Of a DNA stretch of 64,000 nt, positions 8,631 through 17,890 are shown piece by piece. Position numbers and translations under genes: made by a program. The DNA comes from a virus. The notes under the pieces were generated by a model. The model was not told the origin of the DNA and did not search any database. It worked only from the letters and a program-made list of their open reading frames with translations. Numbering within the stretch: the stretch's first letter is position 1; every line of letters starts with the position of its first letter. The DNA lies in IMG/VR virus record IMGVR_UViG_3300030618_000012, positions 1-64,000 of that record, one strand, 5' to 3'.

Positions 8631-10151
8631 TTAGATCATCACATCGGAGCCGACAACCGACCGGATAGCGTCCGACTTCGAGTACACGAACTGGTAATTT
8701 GCAACCCATTCCGTAAGCTCGCTGTTCGGGTTCTCTTGCGACGTGAACGTGATCGACAGCCAGTATCCCAGCGTCTGAACCTGACGCCATGCCGTCGTGT
8801 CGCCAGTGATCGACGAAATCAACTGTTGCTGTACGGCGCTCAACGGCTTGCCGACGGAAATTACACCGTTGGTCTTCGCCGTCTGGATCGTCGGCGTCAT
8901 GACGCCTAGCAGCATCGCGGCGCCGCTGTCGTCGGCCGGTACTTCAGGCACGTTCAGGAACAGGCTCATGAATTGCGCGCTGAAAGACGACTTCAGCCAC
9001 ATTTCATTCGCGAAGGTGTTCATATCGGTAGCGGCTTGCGATCCGCCGCAGAGAACGCCGCGCTGATAAAACGCCAGTTGTTGACCGGCCGACTGCGTCA
9101 CGCCGATATAGTTTCCTCGCGATGCATCGACCAGGTTCGCCGTGTTGTCGTCGGACACTGTAATGTTCCGGTTGGCGAACTGGTAGTACATGTAATTCTG
9201 CGACGCAGCCGCCTGACTATAGTTTGTCGCCGCGAGGATTTCGCCCGGCGACTGCTCGATATAGTCATTGGCCTGGGTCGTCGACAGGATGTTGATTCCG
9301 ACGCCGCTAAAGCCGCCGATCAGCGCAAACAGCGTTTGCAGGTTCGCCAGCGGCGTCGCGAGCAAATACATGTACTGGTTGTTCTGCGAATCGGTCCACG
9401 CCGAAATCGCTTCGATCTGCGTGTTCGTGAGCGGGGTCGACGGCGTGCAGTATGCGAACGAACCGAAGTTGTTCGAGATTGCGGCCGAACTGGAAATCGC
9501 GACGTCAGGCGTTGCCGCAGCTTGACCCGGTACAAGGATTGTGCCGCCGGTCGTCCATCCCAATAGCGCGGAGATATCGGTCGACAGTCCCGTCGGGGTT
9601 GCCGACAACGTCCCGGCACCCGAATTCGATCCGGTCAGGACGAACTGGTTCGTGTTGGTGTTATAGGTCACCGTGCAGTTCGTCAACTGCGTATCGACGT
9701 TTAGGCGAAGAGCCGTTTGCAGTGCAGCCGCGACCGCCGTCAAGGTCGAGCAGCCAGCGAACGATATAGCCGAGATCGGGATCGCTGTCGCGCCGTCATT
9801 CAACGTCAACGTGCCGGTTGTAACGCTCACGAACGAAGCGAGTACCTTGGCGATCGTGTCGCCGACGATCATCGGGGCGATAGCGGTCGAGACCCAGCGC
9901 ACGAAGCTGATCAGGGACGGGCTATTGATCTTCTTGTTGACGAACGAGAAGTACGCTTGCGCACGCAGGTACTCTTCGGACTGCGTACCGAAGTATGCGC
10001 CGACAGATAGCGCGTTCGAGAACTGGGCGACAAGGCCCGGCGGAAGCACTGAGTTCTGCGTAACGAGTCGCAGGATTAGCTGGCGCTGCGCGACCGCCGC
10101 GCCCGCGCCTACGCCGGAAATGATGCTGATATACCTGCTCATCGAAATCAT
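8631..10151 (-). CDS. Contractile tail sheath protein (DUF3383 family)
   Basis: 506 residues. It begins with MSRYISIISGVGAGAAVAQR and includes FSNALSVGAYFGTQSEEYLRA and FVRWV, which are features of DUF3383 proteins, the sheath of KPP10-like myophages. The sheath contracts to drive the tube through the host envelope. The inner third (DGATAIPISAISFAGCST) is a likely surface insertion. GTGGAG precedes the ATG at 10151; ATG at 10142 is an alternative. Its place between neck genes and the tube gene is the standard order, and it is the main evidence for a contractile tail. Confidence 0.88.
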   Translation of the reverse strand: MISMSRYISIISGVGAGAAVAQRQLILRLVTQNSVLPPGLVAQFSNALSVGAYFGTQSEEYLRAQAYFSFVNKKINSPSLISFVRWVSTAIAPMIVGDTIAKVLASFVSVTTGTLTLNDGATAIPISAISFAGCSTLTAVAAALQTALRLNVDTQLTNCTVTYNTNTNQFVLTGSNSGAGTLSATPTGLSTDISALLGWTTGGTILVPGQAAATPDVAISSSAAISNNFGSFAYCTPSTPLTNTQIEAISAWTDSQNNQYMYLLATPLANLQTLFALIGGFSGVGINILSTTQANDYIEQSPGEILAATNYSQAAASQNYMYYQFANRNITVSDDNTANLVDASRGNYIGVTQSAGQQLAFYQRGVLCGGSQAATDMNTFANEMWLKSSFSAQFMSLFLNVPEVPADDSGAAMLLGVMTPTIQTAKTNGVISVGKPLSAVQQQLISSITGDTTAWRQVQTLGYWLSITFTSQENPNSELTEWVANYQFVYSKSDAIRSVVGSDVMI

Positions 10152-10177
10152 GAATGTGACTCCACTTGGGTGATTGG

Positions 10178-10744
10178 TTACTGTTTCGGCTTCTGTTTGC
10201 CGTTGACTGAGCTTGCTACGCCTTGCCAGGCTTGAGAAGTGTCGATCAGCGGTTTGTCGAAGCCCTTCTGTTCAATCGTCGATTTCGCGTTGGGAGCCCA
10301 GTCACCGTCTCGAATAGCGTCGACGATACAGCCTTCGAGTTCGAGCGCGATTTGGCCTAGAACCTTTTCGGGAGCAAGCTTGCCTTTCAGCAAATCTTCG
10401 GCCATGCGCGCCTGAATTTTCTTTCGTCTTTGAAGAAATCGCGAGTACGCCAATTGCATAAACGGACGGGGCGGAATTCTGATTATTTTCCCATCCTTAC
10501 GCTTGATCGTTGCGCCGAAATTCTGTATACGCATGATCCATGCGATAGACATGCCGACTTTTTTCGGGTCTATTTCGCGATCTTTCGTTTTAACCTTTTT
10601 TCCCTGCCTATCCTTTACCGTTTTACCGCTCACCTTACCGGCTTTATAGCGGGCCGATTCGAACCAGCCAGCTTCTATTTCGTTCTGCTTTCCAAGCGCC
10701 TGAAGCGCGGCTATATGACGGTCGACGAGTCGTGTTTTTGCCAT
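10178..10744 (-). CDS. Tail completion or neck protein, basic
   Basis: 188 residues, strongly basic. The pattern MRIQNFGATIKRKDG then IPPRPFMQLAYSRF matches the core of HK97 gp10-like or gpG-like tail completion proteins (a histidine- or Asn-containing G-segment followed by IPxRPFL/M). These cap the tube at the neck before heads and tails join. It starts 2 bases after the neck protein gene ends. The family is reasonably clear. Confidence 0.65.
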   Translation of the reverse strand: MAKTRLVDRHIAALQALGKQNEIEAGWFESARYKAGKVSGKTVKDRQGKKVKTKDREIDPKKVGMSIAWIMRIQNFGATIKRKDGKIIRIPPRPFMQLAYSRFLQRRKKIQARMAEDLLKGKLAPEKVLGQIALELEGCIVDAIRDGDWAPNAKSTIEQKGFDKPLIDTSQAWQGVASSVNGKQKPKQ

Positions 10745-10746
10745 GG

Positions 10747-11349
10747 CTATACAGGGAAAGTGCCCGCTCCCTTGATACCCTCGACGACGGCACCCTGAAC
10801 AATGTTTGTTGCGGGTATCGTCACTGCCAGTTGCGCCTGATACTGAACGATCAGGTCGAATGAAGGCGTCGCTTCGTAAATGTCGCGATCGTCTTTATCC
10901 CACGGATTGCGGACGGTACCGACCTTCAGTACCGATACGTTACTCGTGCGCGTCAGTTGCTTGACGATCGTGCGCATGTTCAGGTACTGAGCGCAATAAC
11001 GCACGACGTCGAGCGCGGTCGGCAATGTCAGGTCTGAAGGGTTCTGGATTACCATGGCCGAAACCTGAAAATGCGCTTCGATCCACTGCTTTTCCGTCTT
11101 CGTGTAAGTACCCTGCGGATTGGGCGGCGTATCCGGCGTCGGCGGGTTATACGTGCTCTGAACAGCGGGCCAGCCGTACCGATCGTCAAACTGACGCTCA
11201 AGGTAGATCGTCCCTGCGGTAACGGCACCCTGCGGCGACGGCTGATCGCGTTGCACGGTGAGATAGTTCCAACCGGCGAGAGCGGACGCCGCGTCGAGCG
11301 TATCGGCGACCAGGGCGAACAGTGTATTGTCGGTGTAGAGCGTCGTCAC
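10747..11349 (-). CDS. Neck terminator-like protein
   Basis: 200 residues from the GTG at 11349, chosen because its GTGA overlaps the stop of the gene before it by 4 bases; reading starts farther up would overlap by over 50. The sequence RDQPSPQGAVTAGTIYLERQ, the repeated Pro/Asn loop and KVGTVRNPWDKDDRDIYEAT resemble phage neck or tail-terminator proteins of the E217/BcepB1A type. Position between the collar and tail completion genes agrees. Confidence 0.65.
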   Translation of the reverse strand: MTTLYTDNTLFALVADTLDAASALAGWNYLTVQRDQPSPQGAVTAGTIYLERQFDDRYGWPAVQSTYNPPTPDTPPNPQGTYTKTEKQWIEAHFQVSAMVIQNPSDLTLPTALDVVRYCAQYLNMRTIVKQLTRTSNVSVLKVGTVRNPWDKDDRDIYEATPSFDLIVQYQAQLAVTIPATNIVQGAVVEGIKGAGTFPV

Positions 11350-11735
11350 AGTACTGGGCCGGTTGCGCCGTTCTTTATGCGGCATGCGAGAACGGTCGAC
11401 CATCCATCCTGTTGAAACCAGTTCTCGCCATCCGCGAAGGCGTACAGGTCTCCGTTATAGATGAAACGGTCGCCGCTCGTGTCGCGATCGAGCGCGACCA
11501 TTGCGAGAGACGCCCATACGCGTACGTAGAATTTGTTGAAATCAAGCCCCTCCTTCTGGTAGTTCGCTCGCGGTACTGCCTGGACGCTTGCAGAAAGGGT
11601 TGCTGCCTCGCCAAACGAAGCGATCCACTGACGCGCCGTATTCATCGTACGGCCGGTCGTGGCGTAATACTGTACCGATCCGAACTTGATCAGCTTGCGC
11701 GCGCGCTTGAGAAGGTTCGAGCCCGGATTGCTCAC
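11346..11735 (-). CDS. Collar or head-tail joining protein
   Basis: 129 residues (SNLLKRARKLIKFGSVQYYA, then DGENWFQQDGWSTVLACRI). Similar small basic proteins between DUF4054 and the neck terminator form the collar in related myophages. It overlaps the DUF4054 gene by 4 bases and the next gene by 4 bases, a coupled set. Function is taken from position and resemblance, not from a catalytic motif. Confidence 0.6.
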   Translation of the reverse strand: MSNPGSNLLKRARKLIKFGSVQYYATTGRTMNTARQWIASFGEAATLSASVQAVPRANYQKEGLDFNKFYVRVWASLAMVALDRDTSGDRFIYNGDLYAFADGENWFQQDGWSTVLACRIKNGATGPVL

Positions 11736-12202
11736 CAGAAAGTACCCCCAGCCTTGCGAAAGCCGCTGCGTTCTGGCGTCGGATTACCGCCGATATATAG
11801 ACCGCCGACGGCCTTGACCGCCAGCAGTGCGAGCAACTGTTGACCGTACCGCGTCTGATTCAGCCAGTAGCGCCATGGGTCATCGTCGATCGGCGGAGGG
11901 AGACTTCCAACAGAGACCGAACCGACAGAAGCCGATGTCTCGATCGATCCCGGTTCGCCCGGGTCTTCTCCCTCATCGACGTTGTTCTGATCGGCGGTGA
12001 AAAGGGTAAGGATGTGCGCGCACAACAGGTCGAGCGCCAACTGCAAAGAGTTGCCGTTCAGGATGTTGAACGAAGAATCGTACGTGCTGATATAGTCTGA
12101 AGCCACTCCCCAGTACGTCAAGATTGTGGCTTCAGGATATGTTGCAGCATTCCCAAAAACGGTGAATAGCGCTCGAAAATTCGTGTCGTTGTACGCGGGC
12201 AC
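11732..12202 (-). CDS. Head-tail connector protein (DUF4054 family)
   Basis: 156 residues. The start (MPAYNDTNFRALFTVFGN), then ILTYWGVASDYIS and an Ala/Leu-rich helical core ending LLALLAVKAVGG matches DUF4054 proteins, the gateway below the portal. The last residues (ERSGFRKAGGTFW) are the usual short tail of the family. The middle has an acidic Gly/Ser loop of about 25 residues. It overlaps the next gene by 4 bases. Confidence 0.75.
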   Translation of the reverse strand: MPAYNDTNFRALFTVFGNAATYPEATILTYWGVASDYISTYDSSFNILNGNSLQLALDLLCAHILTLFTADQNNVDEGEDPGEPGSIETSASVGSVSVGSLPPPIDDDPWRYWLNQTRYGQQLLALLAVKAVGGLYIGGNPTPERSGFRKAGGTFW

Positions 12203-12205
12203 GGC

Positions 12206-12679
12206 TTACGCTCCCCATTCCTGGGCGATTTCCTTCATCGGGGTTTTGACCTTGATTCGTTGTGCGACCGAATCCTTGGTCAGTTGCGCCTGGTTGTCGG
12301 ACGGCTTCATGTTGTCTTCGACGACGCGGGCGATCGCTTTGTGATTGCTCGAAATGTCTCGATTGACGACTTCCATGCGACCATTTTTAAGGTGCTTTTG
12401 GAACAGCCAATGACCCTTCAGACTCTCGTACTGATCTTCCGTGATGGACGTCACAACGCCGCGCGCGGTCCACAAAACGTTTCCGTTTAAATCCTGAGTC
12501 TGTTCGCCGAAACCAAGACGCTGGCTAGGCCGATTGGCGCCGCCGCGAATGGTGATGGTTTCTTCGTTAATCGGCGCGACGATACGCGGTCCCTTTTCAG
12601 GGTTTTCCAGACCGATCGTGCGATACACACGATACGACATGGAATTCGTCATGGTCGACAAGATGTAAACGTTGGACAT
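12206..12679 (-). CDS. Unknown head or neck protein
   Basis: 157 residues, no family recognised. It has SYRVYRTIGLENPEKGPRIV, a central RPSQRLGFGEQTQDLNG and a basic end. It lies between the capsid terminator and the DUF4054 gene, so a head-completion or minor capsid role is likely. The start has TTTGAGGTTT-like purine spacing rather than a strong ribosome site: AAAGAGGTTTCAAA precedes the ATG. Confidence 0.65.
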   Translation of the reverse strand: MSNVYILSTMTNSMSYRVYRTIGLENPEKGPRIVAPINEETITIRGGANRPSQRLGFGEQTQDLNGNVLWTARGVVTSITEDQYESLKGHWLFQKHLKNGRMEVVNRDISSNHKAIARVVEDNMKPSDNQAQLTKDSVAQRIKVKTPMKEIAQEWGA

Positions 12680-12736
12680 TTTGAAACCTCTTTATCAAGT
12701 CCGGGTATGGTGCTCGAAGGCTTACCGGATCGGTAG

Positions 12737-12763
12737 AAAAGCGCGAGGTTTTAAACCTCGCGC
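12737..12763 (-). terminator. Terminator after the major capsid gene
   Basis: On the minus transcript an 11-base inverted repeat (GCGCGAGGTTT / AAACCTCGCGC) is followed at once by TTTTCT, a textbook Rho-independent terminator 36 bases after the capsid stop. It would keep capsid message far above that of the connector genes that follow. Confidence 0.85.
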
Positions 12764-12798
12764 TCGACATAGACCGACGTCGCCGCCGGTCGACAAGC

Positions 12799-13947
12799 TT
12801 AGATGCCAGCGACGCGGACGACTGCCCATGGGCGCTTGCAGAGTGTACCGGCCGTACCGTTCGAATAATCTTCGATGTACGACTTGGCACGCTTTTCGAC
12901 ACCAAGCGTAACGAACTTGGTCTGAACCAGTTGGGCGAAGGTCTCGCCGCCGTCCGTCGAGCCGTCGATTTCAGACGAGATTTCTTCTGCGAACAGATAG
13001 AAAACGTCGTCGCTACCGTCGGCCGCGCCCAGTTCCGGCGCCGATTCAACGCGAATCTTTTTGTACGTCTGGTCGAGCCAGTCGCGCACGCTCACGCCGA
13101 AGTCGGTCGTCACGGTCAGGTAATCGACTTTGTCCGTCGGCAGAGCCAACGTCATATCGACCTTTTCCGGGTTGATCTGATCTTGCGATTGCGTACGCAG
13201 TTGCACCACGGCCATACGGATGTCGCCCGTGATCGCCTGGAAAGTGCCGTTTGCCGAACCCCAACCGCCGGTAACGGACGACGAGATATAGGCTGGCAAG
13301 TTCGGATCGTTCAGGAAACCGTACGTCTGGTTGTTGCCGCTATTCCAGCCGTAGAAACCGACTGCATTTCGGAAGATTTCCAGGCCGACAGCCGAACCTT
13401 GACGCTTCGTTTCCGCGCTCGACAGACGCATCGCGGCCGAACGACCTTCTTCGAGCAGACCGACCTGGATGCCGATTTCACCGCGAACGATCGTCCGTTT
13501 GATGAAGTTCGTATTCCAGAGTGCGAGCGGAATGTTCGTGAAGTCGCCGTATTCGGTCGCGGTCGCGGCCGGTTCGACGATGCCCTGCACGATTTCCTGA
13601 TCTTCCCAGCTACCGACGGTCTTCACGCCGATCAGGTCATCGATCTTGCGAGCCGATGTCATGACCTTGATGAAACCCGGCAACCAGGTTTGCAGGAACT
13701 GGACCGGCGTCGGAACGCTCGCTGCTGTTGCGGGCGCAACGAAGGCGGCATCCATCGCCGCGCCTGAGCCCGCGCCACCTTCGTACAGCAAGTGGACCTG
13801 TCGCAGTACGGTTGCGTGATCGAACACGATGCCAAATTCGCGTGCAATCTCTTGCACCGCTTTGGATGTGATTTGTTTCGCATCCATCGTCAACGGCACA
13901 ATCTTGCGACCGCTGATCGACGAGCGAATTACGGAAGGCTTCAGCAT
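12799..13947 (-). CDS. Major capsid protein
   Basis: 382 residues. Segments such as [59 protein letters not shown] and a C-terminal [21 protein letters not shown] match DUF2184-type HK97-fold capsid proteins of myophages. It follows the decoration gene and has its own TAGGAG ribosome site and a strong terminator, as expected for the most abundant protein. The N-terminal 55 residues may be scaffold-like and cleaved; no cleavage site could be fixed. Confidence 0.88.
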   Translation of the reverse strand: MLKPSVIRSSISGRKIVPLTMDAKQITSKAVQEIAREFGIVFDHATVLRQVHLLYEGGAGSGAAMDAAFVAPATAASVPTPVQFLQTWLPGFIKVMTSARKIDDLIGVKTVGSWEDQEIVQGIVEPAATATEYGDFTNIPLALWNTNFIKRTIVRGEIGIQVGLLEEGRSAAMRLSSAETKRQGSAVGLEIFRNAVGFYGWNSGNNQTYGFLNDPNLPAYISSSVTGGWGSANGTFQAITGDIRMAVVQLRTQSQDQINPEKVDMTLALPTDKVDYLTVTTDFGVSVRDWLDQTYKKIRVESAPELGAADGSDDVFYLFAEEISSEIDGSTDGGETFAQLVQTKFVTLGVEKRAKSYIEDYSNGTAGTLCKRPWAVVRVAGI

Positions 13948-14013
13948 TTGTGAGAACTCCTAAAGTAGTCTCGTTGATGTCAGGCGCCTGTTTTAGCGCG
14001 CCTGTGCGGTCAA

Positions 14014-14646
14014 TTACAGTTGAACGATTGCCAGGGCCGATACGGGAGCGCCGACGGCGGATGCGCCAAGCGGCGTGTTCGTAACGATGATCGGGTTGCC
14101 CGGCACAGCCAACATACCGGTCGGTACTGCCGAGCCCTTCGGAACGTACACCAGACCGCCCAACGGAATCACCATCGTGTTGTCGCCACCCGGTACGCCG
14201 ACCGGAACGTAGGCGAGCGTGTCGCCGTAGTTCATCGTGACAGCGCCAGCCGTACCGTTGAAAATCTCGCACACCATACCGGTGAACATGTCGAACATTT
14301 CACCTTCCGTGCCTTGCGGAAGGTCGATCGTCGGCGCCAGCGCGCTACCAATCTGACCGTACGATGCATAGCGTTCGGGGTGGCCCAGGATGCCGTAGAA
14401 GTCGACACCGCCGACCACGACGAGATCGCTATCTGCCGCGAGCGTGGTACCGCCGGGAACGCTGCCGTCGGCCGAATAGCCGAACACGCGCGACATCCGG
14501 TTTGTGGAAAGCGCCGGGTCACTCCCGATCGAAGCCGACGTAATGCGCGCTACCTTGCCGCGCGTTGGGCCGTGGCGTACGATCTGGCCTTGGAAACCAG
14601 TTGTGTACGCGCGCTTGACAGAAGTCTGAAGTTGACCGTTGCTCAT
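14014..14646 (-). CDS. Probable capsid decoration (cement) protein
   Basis: 210 residues, low charge and beta-rich, with Gly/Val/Pro turns (VPVGVPGGDNTMVIPLGGLV). The gene lies between the protease-scaffold and the major capsid, where related myophages carry a head decoration protein. The ATG overlaps the protease stop region by 1 base. The call is by position and composition. Confidence 0.6.
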   Translation of the reverse strand: MSNGQLQTSVKRAYTTGFQGQIVRHGPTRGKVARITSASIGSDPALSTNRMSRVFGYSADGSVPGGTTLAADSDLVVVGGVDFYGILGHPERYASYGQIGSALAPTIDLPQGTEGEMFDMFTGMVCEIFNGTAGAVTMNYGDTLAYVPVGVPGGDNTMVIPLGGLVYVPKGSAVPTGMLAVPGNPIIVTNTPLGASAVGAPVSALAIVQL

Positions 14647-16313
14647 TAGCTCACCTTTTTGAGGTATGCCGAGACGACCGAATCACCATCGGCACCATCA
14701 GCGGCTTGGGTTGGAACAGGATTTTGTTGAACGACAACGCCGTTTCGCAGGTTCTCGTGCGCGGTAAGGAACGCGTCGAGGGCCGTGGATTCGTGACCTT
14801 TCGGGCACTTGATTTTCAGGGCTTTTACCCCGTAAACAGCGACGTCAGTAGATGTGCAAGATGCAATATCAAGGGCGCCGTCGAATGTGCCAACCAGTTT
14901 AGACACGCCGTCCACGAAGCGAGTCTTGCGAGTAGCGTCAGCATAGAAATTACGCAGCGCAGCATCAGCACCCGTGTGCTTTCCTGCCGAAGGGCCAGGC
15001 GACGCAGAGCCTTGTCCACCTTCGCCGCTCGCCGCGCCCGGTTCGCCTTCATCCGTTCCCTCACGGACCTCAGCGGTAAGTCCCTCGACGGCGTCTTCGG
15101 TTGATTCTCCATTGGGTTCCCCGGTCTCGCCGCTCGACGCTTCGGCGCCCATTTCGTCGCCTTCCTTTTTCGGGGTGGCGGGCGTTGCTGGTGCTGCGGC
15201 CGGTTGTGCTGGCGCGGCTTCTTCGCTACCGCCCAATGCGGCGCCTAGCTGTTTGAAAAGCTCGATCATTTGAGCGACGATCGCCTTCGGGTCGGCGCCG
15301 CCGGTATCCGTTTCGCCTTCGCCCTGCTCGACGGCGCCGCCAGTAGCGGCTGAAGCAGGCGCGGCAGGAGCACCAGCGCCACCAGCAGTTGCACCTTCCG
15401 CAGCGACTTCGCCCGTTCCCGTTTCACCGCCAGCGACTTCGCCCGTTCCCGTTTCACCGCCAGCGACAGGCGCGGCAGGAGCCGTTGCGGCGCTCGCGGC
15501 TTCACCAGCAGCGGCACCAGCGGACGGGTCCGTCGCGACCGCAGCCGGATCGGTACCGGCGGGAGCGGGGGCAGCGGCCGGAGCGACTCCGTTGTGTGCC
15601 GGTTCTGCAGCTTCTTCGCCCATGAATTGTTCGAAGGCCGGAAGCAACTGCTTCATGAGGGCTTGAACCTGTGCTGCTGCATTCGCATCGAACGAACGGC
15701 GCGGTACGGTAGGCTTCGCCATTGCATAACCTCTCTGGTCAATGTTGGTTGAGATGGAAAACGACAGCGAGTCAAAACACAGCCGCTTCCCGTCGAGAAC
15801 ACGCGCGCCGGGCACGCGCCCAACTTCCACGAGCGCGATGTGATTGCCGCGCATGTTCGTTTGAATGACTTCGCATTCAACACCATCGACGACAACCGTC
15901 CGAACTTCGAAATCGCAGGTATAGCCAAGCGACAGGTCTTTCTTTCCGCTCGACAGGTCGGCCTGCATAGACCGACTGAAAATCTTGATACTTCCCTTGA
16001 CCCATGGCTGTGCGTACAGCACGTCGAACAGCACACCATCAATGCCCTTTTCTTCCGGCGCCGTTGCGCTCGTGTCGCCCTGGAAGCCGCTCAACATTTC
16101 GTGATCGTTGATCAGCGGAATGAGTTGCAGCGAGGCGAGGTATTCGGCGTCGGAGACAGATTCCGGCGGTCGATAAACGTTGACAATCCGGTTGGGGTCG
16201 CCGGGCAATCCGACTTGAGCCGCGCTGTACTGAAAAACGCCGCTCGACGCAATTGGGCATCCCTTGACAAAGAGATAGCCGTTTTGGTCCTGAAGGCGGG
16301 CGCTGGCTGGCAT
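14646..16313 (-). CDS. Prohead protease fused to scaffold (DUF2213 family)
   Basis: 555 residues. Residues 1-180 match the DUF2213 prohead protease fold, with LINDHEM (His71), a Ser near 128 in LSLGYTC and the closing NHIALVEVGRVPGARVLD segment; these are the likely catalytic His and Ser. From 205 to the end it is Ala, Gly, Glu and Pro rich, with acidic helical tracts, as in capsid scaffolds (an in-frame start near 190-200, MAKPTVPRRSF, could also make a separate scaffold, since GAGGTTATGCA precedes it). It would guide and then mature the prohead. A 10-residue unit is tandemly repeated in the scaffold (15401-15460). Confidence 0.82.
   Translation of the reverse strand: MPASARLQDQNGYLFVKGCPIASSGVFQYSAAQVGLPGDPNRIVNVYRPPESVSDAEYLASLQLIPLINDHEMLSGFQGDTSATAPEEKGIDGVLFDVLYAQPWVKGSIKIFSRSMQADLSSGKKDLSLGYTCDFEVRTVVVDGVECEVIQTNMRGNHIALVEVGRVPGARVLDGKRLCFDSLSFSISTNIDQRGYAMAKPTVPRRSFDANAAAQVQALMKQLLPAFEQFMGEEAAEPAHNGVAPAAAPAPAGTDPAAVATDPSAGAAAGEAASAATAPAAPVAGGETGTGEVAGGETGTGEVAAEGATAGGAGAPAAPASAATGGAVEQGEGETDTGGADPKAIVAQMIELFKQLGAALGGSEEAAPAQPAAAPATPATPKKEGDEMGAEASSGETGEPNGESTEDAVEGLTAEVREGTDEGEPGAASGEGGQGSASPGPSAGKHTGADAALRNFYADATRKTRFVDGVSKLVGTFDGALDIASCTSTDVAVYGVKALKIKCPKGHESTALDAFLTAHENLRNGVVVQQNPVPTQAADGADGDSVVSAYLKKVS
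15401..15460. repeat. Exact tandem 30-base repeat in the scaffold part
   Basis: Two perfect 30-base copies (15401-15430 and 15431-15460) encode GGETGTGEVA twice. The surrounding Ala/Gly/Glu tract is low complexity, so slippage expansion of a flexible linker is the simple explanation. Confidence 0.9.
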
Positions 16314-16456
16314 TCGTGGCTTAAATAAGGTTTGCTGTTGAACTTTCGTGCGATTATCGTCGAAAGTACTTGAACGTTTACGCCGAATTTGTTAGAGCCG
16401 GATCGAGATGCGAATGATTGGGTATGGGTCGGGAGTTGCCGCGAGGATAAGACCGG

Positions 16457-16612
16457 CACAACTTTCCGAAAGCCGCGCCAGCAAAAGGTCTCAGGATGAT
16501 AGTTGTATTATTATAATAATTATTAATATATATATTTATATATACACACTACATACCTATATGGTTTAGAGGGTGAAAATAATCTCCACCCAACTTAACT
16601 TTCCAACTTGCA
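16457..16612. repeat. AT-rich element, copy A
   Basis: It shares with 43634-43799 the order CAACTTTC(C)GAAAG, GCCAGCAAA, TGATAGTTGTAT, about 45 bases of almost pure A/T, (C)CYATATG, TTTRGRGGGT/TTTGGGCGGT, CCAC(C)C and CAACTTAACTTTCCAACTT-like ends. I judge about 70 percent identity by eye. It lies between the protease gene and a small frame in a stretch of about 300 bases without a confident gene (16314-16615). Possible roles: replication origin, recombination site, or the flank of a past mobile insertion. Confidence 0.8.
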
Positions 16613-16615
16613 CGG

Positions 16616-16783
16616 CTAACGTATGAGGAAGAGCGCCAGAATCGCCAGGTCAAGCATGACAAGGCGCGGCTTGAGCACGGGAAGCCTCTCGACGAACTCG
16701 ACGACGTTCGCCAGGCTATGCTTGAAGGACCAGCGACCAGAATCGATCGGAGCGGCTATTGCGTTGCTTTCGGTTGTCTTCAT
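16616..16783 (-). CDS. Possible 55-residue membrane-tail protein
   Basis: The frame starts MKTTESNAIAAPIDSGRWSF and ends KPRLVMLDLAILALFLIR, a hydrophobic C-terminus. It lies 34 bases after the head morphogenesis gene on the same strand, but no ribosome site precedes the ATG. The opposite strand is open through the same bases (residues such as LTYEEERQNRQVKHDKARLE) without a start codon, so either could be a remnant. Low confidence. Confidence 0.35.
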   Translation of the reverse strand: MKTTESNAIAAPIDSGRWSFKHSLANVVEFVERLPVLKPRLVMLDLAILALFLIR

Positions 16784-16817
16784 GGCGTATGGTATATGAA
16801 AGGTTAGTGGATGAAAT

Positions 16818-17684
16818 TCAATCGTCGTCTATGTCGCCTTCGCGGTACCCGATCAGCGGGCGCATTCGGCATCGGCAGTTAATCGCCCATCCCGGCGGTC
16901 CCTGATCGGCCTTTGGGCCTTCCCAAAGGCGCGGATCGTCGATCTTGTACACTTCCCCGTCCCGGTCAAGGTGAGTCTGCCTTGGCACCCTCCCGGCGCT
17001 ACTATGCATCCATCGGAAGTACTCGACGCCGTTGTCGTCCAGACGCTTGATATTCAGACTCGAATACAGCTTGGCGTTCTGGTCGCGGGCGATTAGCTCG
17101 ATCCGCTTTTCGCTGAACTTCCCTATCTCGCGAAGCGCGTTGGTGATCCCGCTCACACCCTGTTGTTCCGGGTCAGGGCTCGTAAGCGACAGCATTACAG
17201 CGCTGTAAACTTTCTCGTGTACTTCTTCGCTGATATTCGTAATCAGCGTGAAATTGAAATCCTTGCTGGCGTCGATCGTCTGACGAACCGAATCCGTGTA
17301 ACGAACTCGCGGCTCTTCGATCCCCATCGCCGACATACTGAACCATGACGAAGTCTTGGACGTCTGGTCGACTTTGTCAACGAAATCATCGGAAAGTTTT
17401 GCAGCAGCACCCTTGAAAACGTCATTCCACTTTTTGCGAAGACGATTCAGAATGCGCTTGAAAAGCTCGTCGGTCGCCGCGTCCTGCGCGAAGAAGCGTT
17501 CGGCTTCAGGATGGTCGATCGCCTCTTTCAGTTCCTTGCGATAGTCGTCGACCATCGCCGAACAAAGCGCGCGCAGTTGCGCCCTATACCACGCCTCGAC
17601 GGCTGTATTGGGAATAAGAGTCTTCCCCTCGCCAACAGGCTTCGGGGCGCGCTTCTGGCGCTTTCTGGACGCGGTAAAGGTCAT
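16818..17684 (-). CDS. Head morphogenesis protein (Mu F / SPP1 gp7-like)
   Basis: 288 residues from the ATG at 17684 (MTFTASRKRQKRAPK), which overlaps the stop of the gene before it (TAATG). The frame stays open farther upstream but that part is antisense-like overlap with another gene. The C-terminus has the family signature GPPGWAINCRCRMRPLIGY, plus HLDRDGEVYKIDDPRLWEG. These minor head proteins bind the portal and help shape the prohead or are ejected with DNA. Confidence 0.75.
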   Translation of the reverse strand: MTFTASRKRQKRAPKPVGEGKTLIPNTAVEAWYRAQLRALCSAMVDDYRKELKEAIDHPEAERFFAQDAATDELFKRILNRLRKKWNDVFKGAAAKLSDDFVDKVDQTSKTSSWFSMSAMGIEEPRVRYTDSVRQTIDASKDFNFTLITNISEEVHEKVYSAVMLSLTSPDPEQQGVSGITNALREIGKFSEKRIELIARDQNAKLYSSLNIKRLDDNGVEYFRWMHSSAGRVPRQTHLDRDGEVYKIDDPRLWEGPKADQGPPGWAINCRCRMRPLIGYREGDIDDD

Positions 17685-17887
17685 TACGCCGTGATCTGGA
17701 ACGACGGAAGGCCAGCCGCTCCGGTCGTGGTCGCTACCGTATAGCCGACTGAGCGCAACTGCTGGATTGCAATGGCCGGGTTCTGGCACAGGTACGCCGT
17801 CGGCGCGAGCGCGAGAATTTCTGCAGCAGTAAGGGGCGCCGCCTTCAGTGCAGCGGCCAAACCCTGAATGTCCATTGTCGTTGCCAT
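17684..17887 (-). CDS. Small unknown protein after the portal
   Basis: 67 residues (LAAALKAAPLTAAEILALAP then AIAIQQLRSVGYTVATTTG). AGGAAGGC lies 7 bases before the ATG. It sits 3 bases after the portal stop and is coupled to the head morphogenesis gene. Ala/Leu-rich, probably helical. No family recognised. Confidence 0.7.
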   Translation of the reverse strand: MATTMDIQGLAAALKAAPLTAAEILALAPTAYLCQNPAIAIQQLRSVGYTVATTTGAAGLPSFQITA

Positions 17888-17890
17888 GTC

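Noticed and set aside
16590-16800. Plus-strand open frame (LTYEEERQNRQVKHDKARLE) opposite the 55-codon minus frame.
   Set aside because: Looks protein-like but has no start codon or ribosome site before its middle; at most a remnant of a gene cut by the AT-rich element.
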